Below, in pieces: positions 51,464 through 59,201 of a DNA stretch of 64,000 bases (its first letter is position 1; each line of letters begins with the position of its first letter). The notes under the pieces were generated by a model, which was given only the letters and a program-made list of their open reading frames with translations, was not told where the DNA came from and did not search any database. Both the position numbers and the translations under genes were made by a program. This DNA is from Okeania sp. SIO1I7 (GTDB lineage: Bacteria; Cyanobacteriota; Cyanobacteriia; Cyanobacteriales; Microcoleaceae). The stretch spans positions 62,001 through 126,000 of the forward strand of contig JAAHGF010000001.1 of NCBI GenBank assembly GCA_010672585.1, written 5' to 3'.

Positions 51464-52813
51464 ATGTCTGTTAAAGTCAAACTTACTATTATCCAAGGAA
51501 GTATGCTCGGCAAAGAATATATCTTTGAAGAACGAACTACCTGTATTATCGGTCGTCATCGAGACTGTAGACCCAGACTACCTAGTGATGAACAACATCG
51601 TACAATTTCTCGTTATCATTGTCTACTTGATATTAATCCTCCAGATATACGAGTGCGTGATTTTGCTAGTAAAAATGGTACTTATGTTAATGGTAAAAAA
51701 ATTGGGCAACGTCAATCTGAGCATATTCCTGAAACAACAAAAAAAAATAATTTCCCTGAATATGAATTAAGGTCGGGAGACCAAATTCAATTGGGAAATA
51801 CTATTTTTCAGGTTAGTCTTGAAGAAGAAACAGAGATGCCTCCAGAAATGCTTGAGCAACCAAAACCTTGGCAAGCAAAAACAGTTGAATTATCAATTTT
51901 ACCACCAAGTTTAGGAGATTCTACTATAACTACAATTCCTGGTTATACGACACTTAATTTATTAGGTAAAGGCGGCTGTGGAGAAGTTTATTTAGCTAAA
52001 AATAATCATACTCAAGAGTTAATAGCTTTAAAGACAATGTTGCCAGAAATCACAAATAATCCTAATGCCATAAATCGTTTTTTAAGAGAAATAGAAAATA
52101 CTAAAGCTTTAAATCATCCGAATGTTGTTCAATTGAAAGATTATCATTATAGCGATCGCCTATTTTTTTTTACTTTAGAATATTGTAATGGTGGTAGTAT
52201 TTGGAACTTGATGCAAAGTCATGGTTATCAGTTATCTGTTGATGTGGCAGTACCAATTATTCTACAAGCTTTAGATGGTTTAGAATATGCCCATAATGCA
52301 GAAATTCCTTATGTAAAAAAGGCAGATGGTAGTTTGAGTATTGGGCGAGGTTTGGTTCACCGCGATATTAAACCAGCTAATATTTTTCTGAGTAATAATG
52401 TAGATAATTCAACAGTAGTAAAAATAGCAGATTATGGGTTAGCAAAAGCTTTTGATTTAGCAGGTTTAAGTGGGCAAACAATTACGGGAAATAAAGGTGG
52501 TACTTTTCCATTTATGCCAAGGCAACAAATGATTGATTTTAAATATGTAAAACCGGAAGTAGATGTTTGGGCAATGGCGGCAACTTTATACAATATGTTA
52601 ACTGGTGTATATCCTCGTGATTTTGTTGGTAAAGACCCAATTTTAACTGTATTGCAAACTAAACCTGTGCCAATTAGACAAAGAAATCTTTCCATTCCTA
52701 AATCTTTAGCAGAGGTAATTGATTTAGCATTAATTGATGAACCAGAAATTTATTTTAAAACAGCTAAAGAATTTAAACAAGCATTATTAACTAGCTATCA
52801 GCATTTTCCGTAA
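51464..52813 (+). CDS. FHA-domain Ser/Thr protein kinase
   Basis: 449 residues. The N-terminal FHA domain (about 5-118) has the phosphothreonine-binding set IIGRH (28-32), SRYHC (49-53) and NGTYVNG (71-77). Kinase domain about 161-445: the Gly loop LGKGGCGEVYLA, Lys190 in LIALK, VHRDIKPANIFL (298-309), and DYG at 323-325 in place of DFG, followed by TFPFMPRQQ in place of the APE region. The D-Y-G/M-P-R pattern occurs in a known cyanobacterial subfamily, so it need not be inactive. Soluble. Target unknown. Confidence 0.93.
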   Translation: MSVKVKLTIIQGSMLGKEYIFEERTTCIIGRHRDCRPRLPSDEQHRTISRYHCLLDINPPDIRVRDFASKNGTYVNGKKIGQRQSEHIPETTKKNNFPEYELRSGDQIQLGNTIFQVSLEEETEMPPEMLEQPKPWQAKTVELSILPPSLGDSTITTIPGYTTLNLLGKGGCGEVYLAKNNHTQELIALKTMLPEITNNPNAINRFLREIENTKALNHPNVVQLKDYHYSDRLFFFTLEYCNGGSIWNLMQSHGYQLSVDVAVPIILQALDGLEYAHNAEIPYVKKADGSLSIGRGLVHRDIKPANIFLSNNVDNSTVVKIADYGLAKAFDLAGLSGQTITGNKGGTFPFMPRQQMIDFKYVKPEVDVWAMAATLYNMLTGVYPRDFVGKDPILTVLQTKPVPIRQRNLSIPKSLAEVIDLALIDEPEIYFKTAKEFKQALLTSYQHFP

Positions 52814-53293
52814 CGGAATGCTCCGCAAACAGCAATCAGCTTTCAGCACACTAAAAGTTTGGGTTTTTCTTCCTTCTGCCTTCTGTTATATACCAAATCC
52901 ATCTATAATAAAGTGTTTTTTACAAAACCCTAATAACTTTAAAAATCGAAGTATTTGTAGTTGATAAAAAACTCCTTAAAATAGCGGATTTGGTATTAAT
53001 TTCAATGTCAGCACTCAGTTATTAGCGGTCAGCTGATCCTAGGTCATACTACGCAAACAGCTTTTTAATAAATGAAGTAAAAATTAGTTTAACTTATACT
53101 ACATTTTCCACCCATAAATTGAAGCACAAGAAAGACTTGTTTTGAGTTTTTAACCCATACAATTCAACCTAATGAAGCTGAAGTCCGCAGTTCCGACCAT
53201 AGGAGGCTAGCTGATAGCTGACGGCTGTTTGCGCAGCATTCCGTAGGAAATGCTTACATTTCAACTAATCAACTAAACATGACATTAATTTAA
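52814..53293. repeat. Spacer with family H-type repeats
   Basis: CGGAATGCTCCGCAAACAGC at 52813-52835, TTATTAGCGGTCAGCTGATC at 53018, and a family H right end (GGCTGTTTGCGCAGCATTCC ... GGAAATGCTTAC) at about 53220-53262. It also holds an inverted pair TACCAAATCC / GGATTTGGTA at 52891 and 52984. No gene. Confidence 0.6.
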
Positions 53294-54421
53294 TTAGTCT
53301 GAACTTTTTTTCCAAGGTGATTGATAATATACCTGAGAACCTTTGTCTGAGACAAAATGACAAGCCAAATAAGAGTTGATAAAACTCTTCCATACAGGTT
53401 CGCTTGACTTGCGATAATATTCACCCAAAATAGGTTTTATTGCCTCCGTAGCTGTCTTTAAATGATAGTGTGGCATACTCAGAAAAATGTGATGAGCTAC
53501 ATGAGTACCAATATCGTGATGAATAGAATTGATAAAACCATAGTCGCGGTCAATACTAGATAATGCACCTTTAAGGAAATACCAGTCGTCTCCACGATAC
53601 CAGGGAATATCTGCTTCAGTGTGGTGTAAGTAGGTAACTAAATCTAGCCAGATGACAAATATTACATAAGGAACTAGGTAATATTTTACTAAAAATACCC
53701 AACCAAACTGATAAGTAAGCCATCCCAGAAAACCTACCATTAACATCCAGAGTGCCGAACTTGTTAAGACATCCCATTTTTCTGAAGGACGAAATAATGG
53801 ACTGTTGGGCAGAAAATGAGAGCCAGCACGATTAGGCGATCGCCTAAACAAATAAAGTGGATAAGCTAATAATGGCAGATAAAAGCGAAATAGCTTTTCA
53901 TACCAAGGCATCATATTATACTTACTCTCAGAAACAGGATACCAACTTTCATCAGTATCAAGATTTCCAGTATTAGCATGGTGAGTTCTATGACTAATGC
54001 GCCAACCGTGGTAAGGCACGAGAATGGGAGTGTGAGACAAATGCCCAATTAGGTTATTAAACCATTTATATTTGGAGAAAGAGCCATGACCGCAGTCGTG
54101 TCCCACTACAAATAATGCCCAAAACATAGTTCCTTGCATTAACCAGAAGATGGGAAAAAAGAACCATGAATCTAGATGATAAGCGATTGCATATAGACCA
54201 GCAATAATGCCAATATCAAGAAAAAAGTAGCTCAGAGACTTCCAGAGAGAAGGCTCAAAACAATGTGGAGGAATAGCTGCTTTCACTTCTTGAAGAGTAA
54301 AGGGTAACTCTATTTTAGAGGAAGTTAAATTTGTATCAGTTGCTTGACCGAGAACAGTGTTTGATTGCACTAAATTTTCAACTTTGTGTAATATGTCTGA
54401 TATTTCATCTTGAAGTAGCAC
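53294..54421 (-). CDS. desB: Omega-3 (delta-15) fatty acid desaturase
   Basis: 375 residues, membrane-bound di-iron enzyme adding the omega-3 double bond to lipid-linked fatty acids using ferredoxin. His boxes: HDCGH (108-112), HRTHH (144-148) and HVAHH near 308-312. The context VPYHGWRISHRTHHANTGN with DTDESW is the omega-3 type shared with plant FAD3/FAD7 rather than delta-12. The start is GTG 54421, lying exactly in the repeat TGAAGTAGCACTCAGCA (read on plus). No ATG is in frame before residue 90, so an original ATG may have been lost to the repeat. Confidence 0.9.
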   Translation of the reverse strand: MLLQDEISDILHKVENLVQSNTVLGQATDTNLTSSKIELPFTLQEVKAAIPPHCFEPSLWKSLSYFFLDIGIIAGLYAIAYHLDSWFFFPIFWLMQGTMFWALFVVGHDCGHGSFSKYKWFNNLIGHLSHTPILVPYHGWRISHRTHHANTGNLDTDESWYPVSESKYNMMPWYEKLFRFYLPLLAYPLYLFRRSPNRAGSHFLPNSPLFRPSEKWDVLTSSALWMLMVGFLGWLTYQFGWVFLVKYYLVPYVIFVIWLDLVTYLHHTEADIPWYRGDDWYFLKGALSSIDRDYGFINSIHHDIGTHVAHHIFLSMPHYHLKTATEAIKPILGEYYRKSSEPVWKSFINSYLACHFVSDKGSQVYYQSPWKKSSD

Positions 54422-54600
54422 TCAGCAATCAGCTATCAGCTATCAGCTTTTCAAGGTGTATAATGGGAGATTATTTCTCCTCATAAAAGGCGCACCACTA
54501 ATTTTTCAAACATAGTGGGGGACTTAAACCCTTGAATTTTTAGCTGATAGCTGAAGTGCGCTCTAGCTGATAGCTAGTTCACAAGTCACATTTTGCGGAT
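54422..54600. repeat. Dispersed repeat upstream of desB
   Basis: Same order of parts as 29978-30175: ACTCAGCA, ATAAAAGGCGCACCAC, GTGGGGGA, AACCCTTGA, AGCTGATAGCTAGTT. It abuts the desB start codon. Confidence 0.7.
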
Positions 54601-54805
54601 TTAGCTTCCATCAACTACCCCTAATTCTTCTGAACTAACAGAGAGAAATGGGGTATCAATTTATGGAACTTTTACTGCATTAGGACGAATCTCATCAGCT
54701 ATAGAACAAAAGCTAGTGAGAGATGAAACGACCACTATTGTATATTATCTAGGGGTAATTTTTGACAAAAATTTTATATTTCTAGTGCAGGATGGCAGAT
54801 TATTA

Positions 54806-54902
54806 GTAGGGGAGTAGGGGAGCGGGGGAGTAGGGGAGTAGGGGGAGTAGGGGAGTAGGGGAGCGGGGGAGTAGGGGAGCGGGGGAGTAGGGGAATAGGG
54901 AA
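54806..54902. repeat. Tandem repeat of GGGGAGTA / GGGGGAGC units
   Basis: About ten degenerate 8-10 bp G-rich units. The plus strand is strongly G-rich and could form G-quadruplexes. A lone family A right end (TTATCCGGACATGATATAAC) follows at 54955. The remainder to 55097 is featureless. Confidence 0.85.
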
Positions 54903-55097
54903 AATAGAAAGATTTACTTTTGAAGCAAGAGGATAAGTTTTTTCCAGATTGCTCTTATCCGGACATGATATAACCAGTTACAAAATCCTAAAAACCTTAA
55001 CAATCAATACTTTTGAGGGCATTAGCGGAGCTTGGCGCTAGCCAATGCCATTCGCCCCTACGACTTTTGACTTTTGAATTTTGACTTACAGGCGGAA

Positions 55098-56609
55098 CTA
55101 GGCTAAAAATAGCTTATAGGCTGGGTTTTGGCTTTCATCCCAATAGCGATAACCGAAATTATGGACAAAACTTTGCCATTCGGCCATTTCGTCAGGGGGG
55201 ACTTGCATTCCGACCACAATGCGTCCATAATCTGCCCCATTATTACGGTAGTGGAAAAGACTAATATTCCAGTTGGGACTCATGGAAGCGACAAATTTCA
55301 TTAATGCTCCTGGCCTTTCGGGGAACTCGAAACGATAAAGTAGTTCGTGATGGGCAAGGGGAGAGCGACCCCCAACCAGATGGCGCAGGTGTAATTTTGT
55401 CAGTTCGTCGTCAGTTAAGTCCAGGGTTTTCAAGCCTTGAGTTTCAAAAGTTTCTACTATTTTGGCTGCATCAGCACGGTTTTCTATTTGCACTCCCACG
55501 AAAATGTGTGCTTCTTTTTCCTCCGCAATGCGATAGTTAAACTCAGTAATATTACGTTTACCTAGACAGTCACAAAATCTGCGGAGACTACCTGGAGTTT
55601 CGGGAATAGTAACGGCAAATATGGCTTCGCGACGTTCCCCAAATTCTGCTCTTTCAGCCACAAAACGGAGGCGGTCAAAATTCATGTTGGCACCACAAGC
55701 AACGGCGATCAGAGTTTCATCTTGAATTTTTTCTCGCTCGACGTAAGCTTTTGCACCAGCGATCGCCAATGCACCAGCAGGTTCGACAATGGATCGAGTA
55801 TCTTCAAATACATCTTTGATAGCTGCACAAGTATCATCTGTTTCGACGAGAATAATATCATCCACATATTGCTGACATAGACGAAGTGTTTCTTCTCCTA
55901 CTTCTCGCACTGCAACACCATCGGCAAATAATCCTACTTGAGGTAAGCGGACTCGGTGTCCAGCTTTGAGAGACTGCGACATAGCATCAGCATCAGCAGG
56001 TTCAACGCCAATAATTTTGATGTCCGGACGCAATCGTTTGACATAAGCAGCAATACCGGAAATTAAACCCCCACCACCAATAGCGACAAAGATAGCGTGA
56101 ATGGGTTTTTGATATTGGCGGAGAATTTCCATACCTATTGTCCCTTGTCCGGCAATGACGTAGGGGTCGTCAAAAGGGTGAATAAAAGTTAAACCTTTTT
56201 CTGCTTCCAGTTGATGGGCGTAACTACAAGCTTCGTCGTAGGTTTCGCCATACAAAATAACTTCGCCTCCCCTAGCTTTAACGGCATTAACTTTTAGTTG
56301 AGGGGTAGTGACAGGCATGACTATGATAGCGCGAGTGCCAAGGCGACCTGCTGCTAGGGCGACTCCTTGAGCGTGGTTTCCAGCGGATGCTGCGATGACT
56401 CCCTGGGATAGAATTTCTGGAGGTAGTTGAGCCATTTTGTTGTAAGCTCCGCGTAATTTGAAGGAGAAGACTGACTGCATATCTTCTCGTTTGAGTAGGA
56501 GGTTATTCTGGAGGCGTCTTGAAAGGTTGGGAGCAGTTTCGAGTGGTGATTCTTGGGCTACGTCGTAGACGCGTGCAGTGAGAATTTGTACTAGGTAGTC
56601 ACAATACAT
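55098..56609 (-). CDS. ilvA: Threonine ammonia-lyase, biosynthetic
   Basis: 503 residues. The PLP enzyme converts Thr to 2-oxobutanoate, the first step of Ile synthesis. The catalytic Lys51 is in FSFKLRGAYNKM, SAGNHAQGVA is near 75-84, and the PLP-phosphate loop GGGGLISG is near 177-184. The C-terminal 170 residues contain two ACT-like regulatory halves (FAVTIPETPGSLRRFCDCLG and YRFEFPERPGALMKFV), the feedback-regulated long form. Start ATG 56609 is followed by the family-typical YLVQILTARVYDVA. Confidence 0.97.
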   Translation of the reverse strand: MYCDYLVQILTARVYDVAQESPLETAPNLSRRLQNNLLLKREDMQSVFSFKLRGAYNKMAQLPPEILSQGVIAASAGNHAQGVALAAGRLGTRAIIVMPVTTPQLKVNAVKARGGEVILYGETYDEACSYAHQLEAEKGLTFIHPFDDPYVIAGQGTIGMEILRQYQKPIHAIFVAIGGGGLISGIAAYVKRLRPDIKIIGVEPADADAMSQSLKAGHRVRLPQVGLFADGVAVREVGEETLRLCQQYVDDIILVETDDTCAAIKDVFEDTRSIVEPAGALAIAGAKAYVEREKIQDETLIAVACGANMNFDRLRFVAERAEFGERREAIFAVTIPETPGSLRRFCDCLGKRNITEFNYRIAEEKEAHIFVGVQIENRADAAKIVETFETQGLKTLDLTDDELTKLHLRHLVGGRSPLAHHELLYRFEFPERPGALMKFVASMSPNWNISLFHYRNNGADYGRIVVGMQVPPDEMAEWQSFVHNFGYRYWDESQNPAYKLFLA

Positions 56610-57024
56610 AGATTTTATTTGGTTAGTAGATGTTTGACTATCTTACCATTACCTAATTTTTTTTTCATATCATGTCTGGTTTACAGCAGTTTCGTCCTCT
56701 AGTAAAATTCTCATAATACCTAAAGTAGTTGATATCCTTAGCGAATTTTTTTCATAATTTATCAGAAAAGAAAGCACGACAAGGATTTGGGCACTGATTC
56801 ACAGATAATTAGTTGGGAAAATTTGATTTTGGTTCCGTTTCTCAAGCAGTTTTGGAAAAGAGTTTAATTCCTGTCGTGGTAGTTGAAAAAATATAATTAT
56901 CAGGACTTAAAATTGTGTTTTTTGTAGAGGCAATTCATAAATTGCCTCTATAGGTAATCAGCCACTCTTCATAGTGATATCAAGACTTGCTTTCTTGAGA
57001 GAAGAAATACCTCAGATGCACTTA
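56610..57024. other. Spacer with a perfect palindrome
   Basis: 56925-56950 is TAGAGGCAATT, loop CATA, AATTGCCTCTA, a perfect 11-bp stem, preceded by CAGGACTTAA (a decayed family C end at 56901). No T-run follows, so a terminator is not evident on either strand. Confidence 0.6.
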
Positions 57025-58194
57025 CTACTGTTTAACCATGGTAGCGACATCAATGTGAGGCCACACAATTAATTTGTCAGGGTCTTCAGAGGTAAAGTCT
57101 TTGATAAAATCAAGATTTGTTGTTTGAGAATATTGCAATTGCAAGAACTCATTTCCTGCTTCATCCTCAACATCTTCGATCCAGAAGGTCGATTCAAAGG
57201 ACGAGACATCAGCATTTTTCTCGATGAATGGGATATTGGATATTCCGCCTTCATTTTCTGTGGATACGTCCAAAATAACCGTTTCCAGAAGCTTCTGTTT
57301 ATCAATAATATCTTGAAGAATTTTGTTAGGATTGGATGGATTGAATGGCGGAACACCTTCAGCTGTGAAATAAGGAGCGGCGTATCCTAAAACTGGTTTG
57401 TCAAGAATAGGCAAGCCATCAATCTCTGGGATTTGGAAATTTCCTTCTACATCAAAAGAATCTCCTATTGCTAATAGAGTATTTCCATGAGGAATTGATG
57501 AGAGTCGGGACACAATTTTCTTTTCCTTATCCAACAATAACCACATCCCATTTTCTATATGTAGCGGTTGAAACGTGTTAGCATCGCTGACCACTTGCTG
57601 GTAATGTAAACCTACCACAAATGTATCGATTGGAAATCCCCGGTTAGGAACTGGCGCACCTATAGGAGTGAAAGTCAAGGTCTCTATGTAGGGCATAATT
57701 TCTACGCAAAAGTTCTCTCTTGGCTTTTTGGGAGTTTTTCCCGGACATCCAACAGTATTACGAGCACGTCTGCTGTTAATGGGAACGGCAATCATATTCC
57801 ATCCCTTTCCTACCCAGGTACCTGTTAAATCCTTCAGGGGTCCTAAATCTTCTACTCCGTCTTCTATCTCATCTGAGAGACGAAGGAATTGAGGTGGTAG
57901 CTCCTGAGAAGGAGACTTAAGAGACTCCTTGACTGATTCCTCGAGCTTCTGCTTACGCTGTTGACGACGCTCTTGACGCTGTTGACGACGCTGTTGACGA
58001 CGCTTTTCCTTTTCAGCTTGACGACGCTCTTGACGCTGTTGGCGACGCTCTTCCTTTTCAGAAGGAGACTCAGGAGACTCAACGAACGCTTCCTTTATAG
58101 GCTCTACTGATGGCTGTTCTTCAGCTATTGCTGTTAATGGGTTACCAATCAAAATGGTAACTAGGATTAAAAAAGACAAAAGAAGTTTTTTCAT
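57025..58194 (-). CDS. Exported protein with a basic Gln/Arg coiled-coil region and a lipocalin-like C-terminal domain
   Basis: 389 residues. Signal peptide 1-24 (MKKLLLSFLILVTILIGNPL, cleavage near AIA-EE). Residues about 45-95 are a low-complexity RRQQRQERRQ-type helix, encoded by tandem GACGCTGTTGACGAC repeats on the plus strand (57955-58055). The remainder (about 115-389) looks like a beta-barrel: LTGTWVGKGWNMIAVP, YIETLTFTPIGAPVPNRGF, GLHYQQVVSDANTFQPLHIE, SSIPHGNTLLAIG. This pattern recurs in bacterial proteins annotated as heme-binding/lipocalin-like; I recall it but cannot verify it. Function unknown; secreted or periplasmic. Confidence 0.7.
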   Translation of the reverse strand: MKKLLLSFLILVTILIGNPLTAIAEEQPSVEPIKEAFVESPESPSEKEERRQQRQERRQAEKEKRRQQRRQQRQERRQQRKQKLEESVKESLKSPSQELPPQFLRLSDEIEDGVEDLGPLKDLTGTWVGKGWNMIAVPINSRRARNTVGCPGKTPKKPRENFCVEIMPYIETLTFTPIGAPVPNRGFPIDTFVVGLHYQQVVSDANTFQPLHIENGMWLLLDKEKKIVSRLSSIPHGNTLLAIGDSFDVEGNFQIPEIDGLPILDKPVLGYAAPYFTAEGVPPFNPSNPNKILQDIIDKQKLLETVILDVSTENEGGISNIPFIEKNADVSSFESTFWIEDVEDEAGNEFLQLQYSQTTNLDFIKDFTSEDPDKLIVWPHIDVATMVKQ

Positions 58195-58737
58195 TTAATT
58201 CACTGTTTGGTAGGACTGAAAAAGTAGCGGTGACAGTTGTCAAGCATTTTGCTACTTTTTTGAAGTAGAGTATCAGTTGAAGGCAAAAAAAAATCCTCAT
58301 ATACCCATAGATAATAAAGAGAGTTTTTGATGGATTTTTGGTTTCCACTCTTTACTAAAAATAAGACGTTACTCGGTATAATTTTCTGACACTTCTTTAC
58401 AAAAAGAAATAAATTGCCCAAGTTCTTGCTTTTGTTCAGGGGGCGTTGGCGGAGCAAGTGCGACAGCTATATCGCTCCTCCTCGTCCTTTCCATCCCACA
58501 ATCAAACTTGGCCAGAAAACACCACCTTTTTTGCCCAGCCCCGCTACCCTAGGAAAATTGCTATTTTTCGCCCAATCCCGAAACAAATAGCAGGCGGCGA
58601 AAACGACCCATACAAATAAAGCCCCCCTAACGGGACTTGTACAAAATCAAGCAATAAAATAGGCTCAAATATAGATGGGCAAAGGCTCTTACCTCAAAAA
58701 GGTATAAATCCTGAATAAGCACGGGTTCTAGCCATTT
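58195..58737. other. Spacer, no gene
   Basis: It contains AAAACACCACCTTTTTTGCC (58516), also found near 61930, and several short poly-A runs. ORFs here are short and lack codon character. Confidence 0.45.
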
Positions 58738-58844
58738 TTACAGCGCTTTTCAAATTGATGAACCACATCTTCACACATCAAACTTTGTAGGGACGTTCCA
58801 TGGAACGTCCCTAGTGTGGTCTACCCAAATGAAAACTGCTGTAA
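58738..58844. mobile_element. Small TIR element with a 26-bp central palindrome
   Basis: 107 bp, ends TTACAGCGCTTTTCA and TGAAAACTGCTGTAA. The middle is a perfect palindrome at 58788-58813, TAGGGACGTTCCA and its exact complement. Related TAGGGACGTT scraps occur at 4634 and 15857. Confidence 0.8.
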
Positions 58845-59201
58845 GGCATCGACATAATTCCCTTGTCTAGAAAGACTTTGAAGCATTTTTCCTACCCAAA
58901 AATGTCTAAGTCCCACTAATAACTCAGAAGGCTCAAAAAAAGGCGAGATTGCTCCAAGGCATGCAGGAGAATCGCCTCCATAAAAAAGCGATCGCAGCTC
59001 CCACGAAAGGCGATCGCTTTATGAGGCAAACAAGAAGAACAATCGCACAAAATCTCAAAAAAAAGCGCTTGCTCTGCCTGCTATTGGAGAAAGTGACAGA
59101 GCGATCGTTTTTCTTAAAAATAGGAAACCGAGATTTCGGCTAATCTCATCGGGTTACTGAGCTGCAAGAGCGCGACCGCTCTTAGACAACATACTTGGCG
59201 T
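58845..59201. other. Spacer with a HIP1-based hairpin
   Basis: AAGCGATCGC (58986-58995) and GCGATCGCTT (59010-59019) form a 10-bp perfect stem with a 14-base loop. A 64-codon open frame over it is not convincing. Confidence 0.6.

Noticed and set aside
54806-54902. G-rich tandem repeat as a regulatory G-quadruplex for ilvA or desB
   Set aside because: It is far from both start codons, and similar tracts occur in unrelated spacers; kept only as a repeat.
58949-59143. 64-codon plus-strand ORF
   Set aside because: It overlaps the HIP1 hairpin, has no ribosome site, and its Lys/Arg-rich composition is typical of random AT/HIP1 sequence.
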